Source of the DNA: Pseudomonas sp. BCA17
GTDB taxonomy: Bacteria; Pseudomonadota; Gammaproteobacteria; Pseudomonadales; Pseudomonadaceae
Length of the DNA stretch: 64,000 bases
Direction of reading: 5' to 3'
Assembly: GCF_004519405.1 (NCBI RefSeq)
Contig: NZ_SGWI01000001.1
Span: forward strand, 1,364,001 to 1,428,000
Below, piece by piece: positions 15,887 through 25,405 of the stretch; position 1 is the first letter of the stretch, and each line of letters begins with the position of its first letter. Below the pieces are notes generated by a model. It saw only the letters and a list, made by a program, of their open reading frames with translations, did no database searches and was not told the DNA's origin. A program made the position numbers and the translations under genes.

Positions 15887-17167
15887 GTGCCTGGGCCAGC
15901 GCCATTGCCGAAAACCGCCCCCACCCGAAGCTGGAATTCGCTGGTCAGCAGTTGGGATGGCTTTGACCGCGAGGCCGGCCTACAGGCAATTCGGTCAGAA
16001 CAAACCAGCGAGCGGCTATCTGCAATTATCGTACGGCTCAATGACTGGGTGCCCCAAGTTCGCGAGGCAGCGAAAATCGCATTCGGTGACTATTTGACGC
16101 CCAAGTATGCAACTTGGCTGATTGCTCAGCTTCCCGCACTTCTCGCGCTCGAAATGCGCAAGCGCGAAAACAATCGCGTCACACTCGACAATCTCCAGGC
16201 ACTGCTGGCAACACCGGAATGCCTGCCACTGTGCGCCCCTGCCTTACCTACCAGCCGCGGCCAGTGCGCTCGCTTGCTATTTCGGGTTCTTGCTCAATCA
16301 ATGACGGACGATGAACGGGAGCCGTTCCTGATAATGAGCTTGCATCACCCCGACTTCAGCGTACGCCGAGCGGCCCTTGGTGGGGCCATGGAACTGCCAC
16401 AAGACGCCGCTCAACGGGCTGTCGCATTCGGGCTCGCCAGCAACAGCGCCATTCTCAGAAGGCTCTCGTTCCTAGAAGCGGTCCGGATACCATCGGGCCG
16501 TACCCGGTTGATCGAAGATTTTTTAACAGACCCATCACCTGCAAACAGGTCGACAGCGTTATGGGCCGCAAAAAAATATGGTGTCGACCCCCTGCATGTC
16601 CTGCAGACGCGACTGCGTGGCAAAACACCCGATACGAAAGCGCAATGGCTGGGCATCCTTGGACTGGCAAAGGACTTGAACATGCCGGTCCCTGAAGACT
16701 GGTTGGCTGCGGCATTGGAGCAAAAGAGCGGCGCCGTTCGCTCACTGGTGCTGAACATCGAAGGCGGCGACCGACCTGCGCGTTTAATTTGCGCGATCGC
16801 AGATCCTTCCAAGAGCGTATTTGAGACAGGGGTCACAGGCTTGCGGTCTCACCCCTGGAGCGTCATAGCATCGGCTTTTACCCTTCAACTTGAAGTCCTT
16901 TGGGCCAGCTTGACCTCTGATAGACGCCTGGCGCTGCTTGGATTGATGCCTAAATGGACTCAAGCTGGATTTCTTCTTCAGCAGCTTCAAAGCACGCCGG
17001 CTGAGCCGTCTTCACTTGAGCCGATTCGCCTCTGGGCCGACGCCCAGGTCTATGCGATTACGGACCGCGATACACCGAAAAACGAGCGCGACCCGATCAT
17101 TGAACGACTGACGGCACTTGAGGCGGGCGGGGCATTCCCAGCCGGTACCATTTCCAGACTCACATAG
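15887..17167 (+). CDS. HEAT-repeat-like protein of unknown function
   Basis: 426 residues from a GTG directly abutting the upstream stop; a TTG 18 bases later is an alternative. The sequence is a series of amphipathic helix pairs with HEAT-like spacing, for example VPQVREAAKIAFGDYL, HPDFSVRRAALGGAMEL and SPANRSTALWAAKKYG. There is no signal peptide or membrane segment. HEAT scaffolds bind proteins or, in AlkD-type enzymes, DNA. No catalytic motif is visible and the partner is unknown. Adjacency to the kinase suggests co-expression. Confidence 0.7.
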   Translation: MPGPAPLPKTAPTRSWNSLVSSWDGFDREAGLQAIRSEQTSERLSAIIVRLNDWVPQVREAAKIAFGDYLTPKYATWLIAQLPALLALEMRKRENNRVTLDNLQALLATPECLPLCAPALPTSRGQCARLLFRVLAQSMTDDEREPFLIMSLHHPDFSVRRAALGGAMELPQDAAQRAVAFGLASNSAILRRLSFLEAVRIPSGRTRLIEDFLTDPSPANRSTALWAAKKYGVDPLHVLQTRLRGKTPDTKAQWLGILGLAKDLNMPVPEDWLAAALEQKSGAVRSLVLNIEGGDRPARLICAIADPSKSVFETGVTGLRSHPWSVIASAFTLQLEVLWASLTSDRRLALLGLMPKWTQAGFLLQQLQSTPAEPSSLEPIRLWADAQVYAITDRDTPKNERDPIIERLTALEAGGAFPAGTISRLT

Positions 17168-17267
17168 AGCATGACGCCTATACAGCGCCCCCCGATGCTC
17201 CGCTTACCATTGAAAGAAAACGACAGGCAGACACCGGGACGGGGTGGGTACAACGAGTGACGACGGC

Positions 17268-17558
17268 CTATCTGGCGAGCATGTACTGACTGAAATTATT
17301 GATGTGATCATCCAGATTATCCTCAAGCATCATCCGATACTGATCACAGAAATACTTCAGCATGGCCTCCCGCGCTTGGGCCATTTCTGCGCCGGACTTG
17401 AAGTTGCGTGCGCAGGCCCAGGCGTTGAAACGCGTCGTGCCGAACATCATCGAGGCACTGACCTCGCCGAGGTTTTCACAGGTCTTGAGCTGCTCGTTCG
17501 ACAATTCGATGTGTGCGTCGGCACGGTCGTAGAAGGCTTGGTCAGTGGTTTCGGCCAT
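17268..17558 (-). CDS. DUF3144 family protein
   Basis: 96 residues from ATG 17558, preceded by AGGACC. The sequence (FYDRADAHIELSN, TRFNAWACAR, FKSGAEMAQAREAMLKYF) matches the DUF3144 pattern, an all-helical family of small cytoplasmic proteins without known role. It ends in MLAR. It follows trmK on the same strand by 67 bases. Confidence 0.8.
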   Translation of the reverse strand: MAETTDQAFYDRADAHIELSNEQLKTCENLGEVSASMMFGTTRFNAWACARNFKSGAEMAQAREAMLKYFCDQYRMMLEDNLDDHINNFSQYMLAR

Positions 17559-17625
17559 GGCGCGGGGTCCTGGGTGAGCGGATGAAGGGTGGTATTGGAG
17601 CATATTCGACGTCGCCAGCGAGCTT

Positions 17626-18321
17626 TCAAGCCAGCAAATCAGCAATCCACTTAGCCTCTCGGGCCACTTCCTGCACCTTCTCCTGCGGCACCGTTTGCCG
17701 CGCCTGCTCGAAGCCGGCCAACGTCTTGTGCTTCTGGCGCAGCAGGCGTTGCCACTTGGCCAGGAACACCGTGCTGCGTGCCTGCATCTGCAAGGGGCCG
17801 AAGTAGAGTTGTTCGGCGCTGTAGGTCACGGGTCCGGCGCGTTCGGCGACGATGATTTCGTAGTAGAAACGGTTCTCCTGCAGCAGCTCTTCGCGCAGGA
17901 TCGAGTAGCCGTTGTCCATCAACCACTGGCGCAACGGTTGCTCGCCACCGTTGGGCTGCAGGATCAGGCGTTCGCGGCCGCTCAGCTGCGCCTTGCCATC
18001 GTCGAGGATGTCGCGAATGGTTTCGCCCCCCATGCCGCACAGGCTGATCGCGCTGATCTCGTCCCCCGGCTCGATCGCCGCCAGACCGTCGGCCAGGCGC
18101 ACGCTGATGTGGTGCTCCAGGCCATTGTCGCGCACGGTGCGTCGGGCCGCGTGGAAGGGCGTGGTCGCCACCTCCCCCGCTACCGCGGCCGCGATCACGC
18201 CGCGGCGCATCAATGCGACCGGCAGGTAGGCGTGGTCGGAGCCGATATCGGCCAGGCGCGCACCGGCCGGCACGTTAGCGGCCACGCGCTCCAGGCGCAT
18301 GGACAGAGTGTGTTCGTTCAA
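17626..18321 (-). CDS. trmK: tRNA (adenine(22)-N1)-methyltransferase
   Basis: 231 residues. The SAM-binding motif is ADIGSDHAYLPVAL at residues 24-37, and the TrmK signature LILQPNGGEQPLRQWL lies near residue 119, preceded by LCGMGGETIRDIL. The enzyme methylates N1 of A22 in the D-loop of certain tRNAs. It begins 13 bases after the GntR stop, so the two may be co-transcribed, although no functional link is apparent. Confidence 0.92.
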   Translation of the reverse strand: MNEHTLSMRLERVAANVPAGARLADIGSDHAYLPVALMRRGVIAAAVAGEVATTPFHAARRTVRDNGLEHHISVRLADGLAAIEPGDEISAISLCGMGGETIRDILDDGKAQLSGRERLILQPNGGEQPLRQWLMDNGYSILREELLQENRFYYEIIVAERAGPVTYSAEQLYFGPLQMQARSTVFLAKWQRLLRQKHKTLAGFEQARQTVPQEKVQEVAREAKWIADLLA

Positions 18322-18334
18322 CAGTTGTTCCTTT

Positions 18335-19045
18335 TCATTCCCCGGAAAACCGATCCCGGCTATTGGTCAAATGCAACACCATGGCGGCCCGCGCCGCGTC
18401 CGGGTCCTGACGCTGGATCGCGTTGAGGATCGCCTCATGTTCACGGTTCGCCAACTGCCCCAGCCTGGCAAAATCCGCCCCGCCGCGTTCGGCATCCTTG
18501 ACCTGGGTGCGTGGGATCATCGCATTGCCCAGGTGCAGCATGATCTCGGTGAAAAACGTGTTGCCGGTGGCCTCGGCGATCAGTTGGTGGAAGCGTTTAT
18601 CCTCTTCCACGCAACTGTCGTTATTGGCCAGTGAGGCCTGGTAGTCATCCAGCGCCTGGCGCATGTGGGCCAGTTGCTCATCCGACCTGCGCAACGCCGC
18701 CAGCGCCACGGCCTGCACCTCCAGGCCCAGCCGCAATTCCAGCATGTTGCGCACGCTGGCGACCGTATCCACATGCAGGCGCAAGCCTTGCTGAGCGCGC
18801 GGCTCCAGCACGAAGGTGCCGATACCGTGACGCGTCTCCACCAAGCCCGAGGCCTGCAACTTGGAAATGGCTTCGCGTACCACGGTACGGCTGACGCCGT
18901 GCTCCAGCACGATGGTGGATTCGGACGGCAGTTTTTCACCGGGCTTGAGTTGCCCGAGCAGGATACGTTGGGTCAGTGCATCGACCACGCCTTGGGCCAG
19001 GTTGTTGGAGCGTCTACGGACAAGGGTTCCGTTTTCAATGGGCAT
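18335..19045 (-). CDS. GntR/FadR-family regulator of the glucarate genes
   Basis: 236 residues from ATG 19045. The N-terminal winged HTH is clear (LPSESTIVLEHGVSRTVVREAISKL) and is followed by a FadR-type FCD effector domain with the metal-binding pattern D...H...H (RFHQLIAEATGN and NREHEAILNAI). It stands divergent to the permease and dehydratase genes for glucarate, so glucarate or a derived keto-acid is its likely effector. Two TTGTATGA-type sites are found in the shared promoter region. Confidence 0.88.
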   Translation of the reverse strand: MPIENGTLVRRRSNNLAQGVVDALTQRILLGQLKPGEKLPSESTIVLEHGVSRTVVREAISKLQASGLVETRHGIGTFVLEPRAQQGLRLHVDTVASVRNMLELRLGLEVQAVALAALRRSDEQLAHMRQALDDYQASLANNDSCVEEDKRFHQLIAEATGNTFFTEIMLHLGNAMIPRTQVKDAERGGADFARLGQLANREHEAILNAIQRQDPDAARAAMVLHLTNSRDRFSGE

Positions 19046-19127
19046 CGCTGCGGGTCCACAGGGTTGGGCTGGGGGGAGCTTAACACCCTGCATTCAAGCC
19101 TACGCTGCCTGATTTCCAAGACACCCA

Positions 19128-19142
19128 ACTTGTATGACAACT
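19128..19142. promoter_or_regulatory. Candidate GntR operator, copy 1
   Basis: ACTTGTATGACAACT contains TTGT-ATG-ACAA, the short dyad expected for FadR-subfamily regulators. It lies 83 bases upstream of the regulator start. The 348-base intergenic region (19046-19394) is otherwise AT-rich with no gene. Confidence 0.45.
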
Positions 19143-19326
19143 AAACAGAAAACCTCTCAGCTCGATCGCCCAGCATCATTTGAAAATGTCACCTAGGTTG
19201 AGTCTCAACCATGCCAAAAAAACTAAAAACCCAATAAAATAAGGCAAATAACCGTAACAACTGTTCTGATGGCGGCCTTATAAGCACAAAAACATCACTC
19301 ACCTGATTGCGAAGCCAGGAAAACCA

Positions 19327-19349
19327 CTTGTATGATGTCTATCAACAAG
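19327..19349. promoter_or_regulatory. Candidate GntR operator, copy 2
   Basis: CTTGT...ACAAG arms with 13 bases between; its left half repeats ACTTGTATGA of copy 1 exactly. It lies 45 bases upstream of the permease start, a position that would control the gud genes. Confidence 0.45.
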
Positions 19350-19394
19350 ACACACAAACCCGCATAAAAATAAATCAGGGGGAGTTCTCGAGTC

Positions 19395-20756
19395 ATGGAC
19401 ACTTCAAACCAGGTATCCGCCGCTGCAGACAATGATTCGGTGCTCAGCCGCACCGTGAGCAAAGTGAAGAGCCATGTGCTCCCACTGTTCGTGATCATGT
19501 TCATCCTCAACTACATTGACCGGGTCAATATCGGCTTCGTGCGTACGCACATGGAGCATGACCTGGGCATCGGCGCCGCCGCTTATGGGCTGGGTGCCGG
19601 GCTGTTCTTCATCGGCTACGCCCTCTTCGAAGTGCCCTCCAACATGCTGCTACAGAAGGTCGGCGCGCGGATCTGGCTGACCCGCATCATGTTCACCTGG
19701 GGCATCGTCGCCACGCTGATGGCGTTCATCCAGAACGAAACCCAGTTCTATATCCTGCGCTTTCTACTGGGCGTGGCCGAAGCGGGCTTTTTCCCAGGGG
19801 TGATCTACTACTTCACCCGCTGGTTGCCGGGCGTGGAGCGCGGTAAAGCGATCGCAATCTTTCTCAGCGGTTCGGCTGTGGCGTCACTGATTTCCGGGCC
19901 GCTGTCGGGCGCACTGTTGCAGATCGAAGGGTTCGGTTTTCACGGCTGGCAATGGATGTTCGCCATTGAAGGCCTGGCCTCGGTGGCGCTGGGGTTCTTC
20001 GTGTGGTTCTGGCTCGACTCCAAACCCCACGACGCTAAATGGTTGACCCGCGAAGAGCAGGACGCGCTGGTGGGCGCCATCGACCAGGAGCAGCGCGACC
20101 GTGAAGCGCTGAGCACGGTCAAACCAACCCTCGGCAAGCTGCTCAAGGACCGCCAGATTTTGTTGTTCTGCATCTTGTATTTCTGCATCCAACTGACGAT
20201 TTACGCCGCCACCTTCTGGCTGCCAAGCATCATCAAGAAGATGGGTGATTTGAGCGACGTGCAGGTCGGGTTTTTCAACTCCATCCCGTGGCTGATCTCG
20301 ATCATCGCCATGTACGCCTTCGCCGCGCTATCAGGCAAATTCAAGTTCCAGCAGGCCTGGGTTGCCGCTGCCCTGTTGATTGCCGCTGCAGGCATGTTCA
20401 TGTCCACCACCGGCGGGCCGGTCTTTGCCTTTGTGGCGATCTGTTTTGCGGCCATCGGTTTCAAGTCGGCCTCTTCGCTCTTTTGGCCCATCCCCCAGGG
20501 CTATCTGGATGTGCGCATCGCCGCTGCCGTGATCGCCCTGATCAACTCCATCGGCAACCTGGGCGGCTTTGTGGCACCGACCACGTTTGGCTTCCTGGAG
20601 CAAACCACCGGCTCGATCCAGGGCGGCCTCTATGGACTGGCCGGCACCTCGGTGCTGGCGGCGATCCTGGTGTTCTTCGCCAAGACATCGCCCTCCGCCG
20701 CGTTGACCTCGCCGAGCGTTACGCCAACCGCCACCGTCATCAGCAAACCTCTTTGA
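19395..20756 (+). CDS. gudP: MFS transporter, glucarate/galactarate permease type (ACS family)
   Basis: 453 residues, 12 predicted membrane helices. Anion:cation symporter features are visible: [20 protein letters not shown] in TM1 with the family D-R-x-N motif, then the long central loop, and [20 protein letters not shown] in TM4-5. It begins after a ribosome site in a GGGGGAG stretch and is followed by the dehydratase 19 bases on. The neighbouring gudD fixes the likely substrates as D-glucarate/galactarate. Confidence 0.88.
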   Translation: MDTSNQVSAAADNDSVLSRTVSKVKSHVLPLFVIMFILNYIDRVNIGFVRTHMEHDLGIGAAAYGLGAGLFFIGYALFEVPSNMLLQKVGARIWLTRIMFTWGIVATLMAFIQNETQFYILRFLLGVAEAGFFPGVIYYFTRWLPGVERGKAIAIFLSGSAVASLISGPLSGALLQIEGFGFHGWQWMFAIEGLASVALGFFVWFWLDSKPHDAKWLTREEQDALVGAIDQEQRDREALSTVKPTLGKLLKDRQILLFCILYFCIQLTIYAATFWLPSIIKKMGDLSDVQVGFFNSIPWLISIIAMYAFAALSGKFKFQQAWVAAALLIAAAGMFMSTTGGPVFAFVAICFAAIGFKSASSLFWPIPQGYLDVRIAAAVIALINSIGNLGGFVAPTTFGFLEQTTGSIQGGLYGLAGTSVLAAILVFFAKTSPSAALTSPSVTPTATVISKPL

Positions 20757-20775
20757 GCTTACTCAGGACATCACC

Positions 20776-22101
20776 ATGACTACCCCTGTCGTCACCCACT
20801 TCCAAGTCATCCCCGTGGCCGGCCATGACAGCATGCTGCTGAACCTGAGCGGCGCCCACGGGCCATTTTTTACCCGCAATATCGTGATTCTCAAGGACAG
20901 CAGCGGCCATACCGGCGTCGGTGAAGTGCCCGGCGGCGAACGCATCCGCGAAACCCTGGAGGACGCACGCAGCCTGGTGGTCGGCCAGCCCATCGGCCAG
21001 TACCAGCGCATTCTCAACCAGATGCGCAGCACCTTTGCGTCACGGGACGCTGCGGGTCGTGGGCTGCAGACCTTCGACCTGCGCATCACCATCCATGCCG
21101 TTACCGCCATGGAAGCCGCCCTGCTCGACCTGCTGGGTCAATTCCTCGAAGTGCCGGTGGCCGCCCTGCTCGGCGAAGGCCAGCAGCGCGACGCGGTAAA
21201 AATGCTCGGCTACCTGTTCTATATAGGCGACCGCACAACCACCAACCTGGCCTATCGCAACGAGGCGCACGCGACGGATGAGTGGTTTCGCTTGCGCCAT
21301 GAAACGGCCCTGACCAGCGAGGCGGTGGTGCGCCTGGCTGAAGCCGCCAAAGCCAAATACGGCTTCAACGACTTCAAGCTCAAGGGTGGCGTGTTGAGCG
21401 GCGATGCGGAAATCGAAGCGGTCACCGCCCTGGCCGAACGCTTCCCGGACGCGCGTATCACACTCGACCCGAACGGTGCCTGGTCACTCAAGGAAGCCAT
21501 CCGCCTGTGCCGTGACCAGCACCACGTACTCGCCTACGCCGAGGACCCCTGCGGCGCGGAAAACGGTTATTCAGGCCGCGAAGTCATGGCTGAATTCCGC
21601 CGTGCCACGGGCCTCAAGACCGCCACCAATATGATCGCCACCGACTGGCGCGAAATGGGTCATGCGATCCAGTTGCACTCCGTCGATATTCCCCTCGCCG
21701 ATCCGCATTTCTGGACAATGCAAGGTTCGGTTCGCGTAGCGCAGATGTGCAACGACTGGGGCCTGACCTGGGGTTCGCACTCCAACAACCACTTCGATAT
21801 TTCCCTGGCGATGTTTACCCAGGTGGCGGCGGCGGCACCAGGCGAGATTACCGCCATCGACACCCACTGGATCTGGCAGGACGGCCAGCGCTTGACGCGG
21901 GAACCGCTGACAATCGAAGGCGGCTACGTCAAGGTGCCGGCCAAGCCGGGCCTGGGGGTCGAGATCGACATGGACGCGGTGGCCAAGGCCCACGAACTCT
22001 ACAAAGGCATGGGCTTGGGTGCGCGGGATGACAGCGTAGCGATGCAGTTCCTGATTCCAGGCTGGCGTTTCAATAACAAACAGCCGTGCTTGGTGCGTTA
22101 G
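20776..22101 (+). CDS. gudD: Glucarate dehydratase
   Basis: 441 residues, the length of GudD in the enolase superfamily. [12 protein letters not shown] holds the K-x-K base, LDPNGAWSL and AEDPCG the metal-binding acids, [13 protein letters not shown] the substrate loop, and [10 protein letters not shown] the catalytic histidine-aspartate dyad. It converts D-glucarate to 5-keto-4-deoxyglucarate in the cytoplasm. The later enzymes of the pathway (aldolase or KDG dehydratase) are not in this window, so the route must be completed elsewhere. Confidence 0.95.
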   Translation: MTTPVVTHFQVIPVAGHDSMLLNLSGAHGPFFTRNIVILKDSSGHTGVGEVPGGERIRETLEDARSLVVGQPIGQYQRILNQMRSTFASRDAAGRGLQTFDLRITIHAVTAMEAALLDLLGQFLEVPVAALLGEGQQRDAVKMLGYLFYIGDRTTTNLAYRNEAHATDEWFRLRHETALTSEAVVRLAEAAKAKYGFNDFKLKGGVLSGDAEIEAVTALAERFPDARITLDPNGAWSLKEAIRLCRDQHHVLAYAEDPCGAENGYSGREVMAEFRRATGLKTATNMIATDWREMGHAIQLHSVDIPLADPHFWTMQGSVRVAQMCNDWGLTWGSHSNNHFDISLAMFTQVAAAAPGEITAIDTHWIWQDGQRLTREPLTIEGGYVKVPAKPGLGVEIDMDAVAKAHELYKGMGLGARDDSVAMQFLIPGWRFNNKQPCLVR

Positions 22102-22204
22102 ATCCTTCGCGTGATGCAGCCAAGGCCAGCTTCACCCGCTCCTTGCGCTGCATTTCATCCTTGGCAACCTCGGGCGCCGGCTCCCCTCGCGTTTGGCGCG
22201 ACAT
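22070..22204 (-). CDS. Possible 44-residue ORF downstream of the orphan gene
   Basis: ATG 22204 to TGA at 22070, starting [20 protein letters not shown] and rich in charged helix-forming residues. It overlaps the 3' end of gudD by 32 bases and has no ribosome site. It follows the orphan gene by 20 bases on the same strand. Weak evidence. Confidence 0.25.
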   Translation of the reverse strand: MSRQTRGEPAPEVAKDEMQRKERVKLALAASREGSNAPSTAVCY

Positions 22205-22224
22205 GGAGCTGGTGGCTTGATATT

Positions 22225-23565
22225 TCAGGGCTTGAAGGCTCTCAACATCTTGAATAGATGGCCCGGCCAGATCCAGCGTTGGGCGGGTTGATCGCGGGTA
22301 TCTGCGAGCGCATCCAAAATCGTGCGATGAGCGGCGTCAGTGGCAGGTGCCCCCAGCGGTGGATGCTGCGGCGTTTTTTCGCCAGGGGAATCGGACGGCC
22401 TGCTCAATTTGCCGGTGGCCGAGTCAATCACATAGCCGGAGGCCTTGCCATATTCGGTGAGGCTCCAGACGCCATTGGTGACTGTGGCGACCGACTTGTC
22501 GGGCGGCAGCCGTATGGCCTTGTTCGTGGTACGAACAGCGTAGTCCTCGAAGTTGATTTTTTTGAAGGCAGCGAACTCGCTGCCGAGTGGCGGTTGATCA
22601 TCGCCTTCATCGGAGAATTTGTTCACCATTCGTTCCAGGAACGGTATGCCTCCGATGTTGGTGAACGCGCCATGGTCCGGATGCAGGATATAGCGCAAAA
22701 AACCTTGATCGATACGGGTGCTGTTGATGGCCGAACCGTTCAGGATGCGCGAGGCGATTTGCGCCTCTTCTTTCTTGAAATCGAACGTGACCCGATAGCC
22801 GTCTGCGTCATAGCCATTATTGCCGCCCCTCAACTGACTGCCGTCGCTGTAATAGCGATAGGTACTGAGTATCGAGGCCAAGTAGGTGACATAAGTCAGA
22901 TCCGCACCTTCCGCATGGGCATATGCGTACATGTCCGCGATCAGGCTTCGATCATCGAGATTCAAGAATTCGGCGGGATTCATATAGCTGTTGTCCCGCG
23001 TGGCAGGTGGTTTGGCAACCGGTGGTTCACTGCCATGAAACAGGCGATCAATCATGAAATCGCGCCCGTTAAAAGATGTCGACTTCGGGCTGGAAGCAGA
23101 CGCTGACAAATTTGATTGCACCTCTTCCCATGCTGCGCGTCGCTCATTGATGGTGAACGAACCGCCCTCATCACGGACAATCAACTCAAGTTGATCACGC
23201 GCAAGACCTTTAAAGGGGTTGTTGTCGGCTCCGTTGACGAAGCCGGTCGCTTGGCGGGCCCGCGCCAGGAGTTCCGGTTCGTTGGTAGAGGGCACCTCGG
23301 CGTCATGTACTGTTTTACTGGCGTAGTAGCTTTCGCCAGTAATCAGGTCGAGAAAATCGGTGCTCTTCTGGTCGGTACGTGTTGCGGCTTCGCTCAATTG
23401 ACGAGCAAGGGCCGAGACGGTGCTGGTAGAGGCAAAACGACGGGTAAAAGTAGAAGAGTCCGCTTGATCCTCATCACGCAAAACAGCGGATGGAGTGGCT
23501 GTACCAACAACATCACTTGCCACGCGACTGCCAGGCATCAAGGCATAGGGATTGATCGTGTTCAT
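22225..23565 (-). CDS. Orphan protein with NPFKGL/NERRAA motif, possible secreted effector
   Basis: 446 residues from ATG 23565; an ATG two codons upstream is also possible. There is no classical signal peptide: the N-terminus is polar and Ser/Thr-rich over about 60 residues, the composition seen in type III substrates. A conserved-looking block is NPFKGLARDQLELIVRDE then INERRAAWEE near residues 118-150; I recall the same block in other uncharacterised Pseudomonas proteins. The middle is aromatic-rich (YVTYLASILSTYRYYSDG). The lower local GC suggests acquisition. No enzymatic motif is seen. Confidence 0.6.
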   Translation of the reverse strand: MNTINPYALMPGSRVASDVVGTATPSAVLRDEDQADSSTFTRRFASTSTVSALARQLSEAATRTDQKSTDFLDLITGESYYASKTVHDAEVPSTNEPELLARARQATGFVNGADNNPFKGLARDQLELIVRDEGGSFTINERRAAWEEVQSNLSASASSPKSTSFNGRDFMIDRLFHGSEPPVAKPPATRDNSYMNPAEFLNLDDRSLIADMYAYAHAEGADLTYVTYLASILSTYRYYSDGSQLRGGNNGYDADGYRVTFDFKKEEAQIASRILNGSAINSTRIDQGFLRYILHPDHGAFTNIGGIPFLERMVNKFSDEGDDQPPLGSEFAAFKKINFEDYAVRTTNKAIRLPPDKSVATVTNGVWSLTEYGKASGYVIDSATGKLSRPSDSPGEKTPQHPPLGAPATDAAHRTILDALADTRDQPAQRWIWPGHLFKMLRAFKP

Positions 23566-23661
23566 GGGCATGCACCCCGCACATTTTTTAGATAAAACAC
23601 TGTAAGTTCCAATATAGATAGCAACCTCCAGCCAAATCAGCCGAAAGCGCTTGCGCTTTAA

Positions 23662-24168
23662 TCAATACCTATATCGGAATGTCACCGAGTCGACACCCGC
23701 CGGACGATTCAGCGGAGGCGTGCCACCTAAAACAGAATGTTTGATTTTGACTCGAGAACCATTACCGAAAGCTTGATCATTAAAAGTTGACAGCGTTCCG
23801 GATGAGTTGGGGTATATCCGCTCGCAATTCTCTTGGGAACTATAGGGACGGGAATAGCATAGGTGCACATCCTCTTGTGTACTTTGAGGATAGTAGGTTG
23901 TTTTCCACTGAATCTCTAACAACTGCTTAGGGTCAATAAGCGTTCCGGCGGGTATATCAGCGGAAATAATATAAAACACCGAGAATCCCGTAGCCGGATC
24001 AATAGTCGAGTTGGATAACACGAGTACGGAGCCGGGCGTCATGGTTTTAGATATAGACCATTCAGACGCAAAAGTATCTTCACTGGCCGATACTGTTAAA
24101 ACACCCAGCAAAATAAATAGGGATTTATGCGCACTCACACAACGCCACCAAACAACTGAGCTTTTCAT
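23662..24168 (-). CDS. Exported protein, weakly FlhE-like
   Basis: 168 residues from ATG 24168 (GGTGATG upstream); two more ATGs lie within 12 bases. After a basic start comes a hydrophobic segment (SLFILLGVLTVSASEDTFA) read as a signal peptide. The mature part has a Cys pair (HLCYSRP...ENCERIY), an SGT turn and a beta-rich ending DSVTFRYRY. The order of these elements recalls periplasmic FlhE, which also ends in a V-x-Y-R strand, but the similarity is faint. Its low GC stands out against the neighbours. Confidence 0.6.
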   Translation of the reverse strand: MKSSVVWWRCVSAHKSLFILLGVLTVSASEDTFASEWSISKTMTPGSVLVLSNSTIDPATGFSVFYIISADIPAGTLIDPKQLLEIQWKTTYYPQSTQEDVHLCYSRPYSSQENCERIYPNSSGTLSTFNDQAFGNGSRVKIKHSVLGGTPPLNRPAGVDSVTFRYRY

Positions 24169-24413
24169 AATCATCACCATAGCGTCAAAAGTTAGTACCT
24201 AAGGCTCCAATCAATCACGCTGTATGAATCACGCCTTTACCATTGCACGATTTATTAACCCAAGTAACCCCAGCACTTCCTAAAAACACGAAGTCCCTAT
24301 CTGTAATACTTTAAAGTAGGACGTCGTCGGCAACTTCCTAGTCCCGTACACCCTCTACTCAATTTGCCGATTTCAAGTCATGATGTGCCCCCCATTTCAA
24401 GGACGATAAAACA

Positions 24414-24824
24414 ATGAAAGCTCGCCTTACCTCCCTGTTACTGGCGCTGTTGCCTGGTGTGGCCTGCGCGCTCCCCGCCTTGAAAGACACTACGCTCTAC
24501 ACCGATACCGCCCACAACTGCCAAGACGTCGATCTCGCCACCTGGCAGCATCCGGCCCGTGCGCTGCTGGAGAAAAACAATTTCCAGCTTGAACGCATCC
24601 AGCTTTGCAACGCTGGGCACTACCCGGTTTTCCATGTGCAGGCGCCCTACGACCCGCGCGGTCAGACCAAGGATTTTTACCTGCCACTGTACGAACGGAT
24701 GCGCAAAGCCAACGGCAAATGGCCGTTCGCCCTGGTGGACAACAGCGATGCGGTGGTGGTGTACGTGAGCTACCCGAAAGACGACGGGATTTCGCTGAAT
24801 TACGAGGGTTTCGAAACGCAGTAA
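24414..24824 (+). CDS. Exported hypothetical protein, 136 residues
   Basis: Starts with a clean signal peptide (MKARLTSLLLALLPGVACA, cleavage at ACA-LPA). The mature part has two cysteines (HNCQDVDL, IQLCNAGHYP) able to form one disulfide, and a C-terminal VVVYVSYPKDDG strand. Predicted soluble periplasmic. I do not recognise the family. The 245 bases upstream hold its promoter region and nothing else I can identify. Confidence 0.7.
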   Translation: MKARLTSLLLALLPGVACALPALKDTTLYTDTAHNCQDVDLATWQHPARALLEKNNFQLERIQLCNAGHYPVFHVQAPYDPRGQTKDFYLPLYERMRKANGKWPFALVDNSDAVVVYVSYPKDDGISLNYEGFETQ

Positions 24825-24904
24825 TCACTCGCCTCGAGCCCGCGGGCCTGCTGGAACGTGCAGAGCGAACCGGGCGCCTCGCGGCGCCGGGCATTACAAC
24901 GCGA

Positions 24905-25375
24905 TCAGAACGGCTTGGTCGGCAGATACTTGCCATCCAGGGTGATCACGGCGCGGGAGCCGCCGTCCGGATCATCGACCTTTTTAACGTCCAGCTTGAA
25001 GTTGATGGCACTGATGATGCCGTCGCCAAACTTCTCGTGAACCAGCGCCTTGAGCGTGGTGCCGTAGACCTGAATCATCTCGTAGAAGCGGTAAATGGTC
25101 GGGTCGGTGGGGATGCCATTGCCGATGCTGCCGCGCAGAGGAATCGTTTGCAGCAGGGCGACCGCGTCCGCATCGAGCCCCAGCTTATCGGCAACCACTT
25201 GAGCCGCGTCGGCCGGCAGTGCGTGCTGGCCAAGCAACGCGGCGGTAACGAAGGCTTCATGCAGGCCGGTGCCTTCGGCAATCCGGGCGAACGACAGGTC
25301 TTTGCGGGCCTTTGCCAACAGGATCACGTCGGTCAGGGCAAGGCGAGTGTTCTGGCTGATTTGCGATTGGATCAT
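24905..25375 (-). CDS. cynS: Cyanate hydratase (cyanase)
   Basis: 156 residues from ATG 25375 (GGAGATAAACTC upstream), exactly the E. coli CynS length. The catalytic triad is at the expected positions: Arg96, Glu99 and Ser122 (TIYRFYEM and GIISAINFK). The N-terminal helical domain is typical. The decameric enzyme converts cyanate and bicarbonate to ammonia and CO2. It is co-transcribed with the upstream carbonic anhydrase gene, 30 bases away, which returns CO2 to bicarbonate. Confidence 0.97.
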   Translation of the reverse strand: MIQSQISQNTRLALTDVILLAKARKDLSFARIAEGTGLHEAFVTAALLGQHALPADAAQVVADKLGLDADAVALLQTIPLRGSIGNGIPTDPTIYRFYEMIQVYGTTLKALVHEKFGDGIISAINFKLDVKKVDDPDGGSRAVITLDGKYLPTKPF

Positions 25376-25405
25376 GAGTTTATCTCCGTGGGTGAACATC
25401 TGGGA

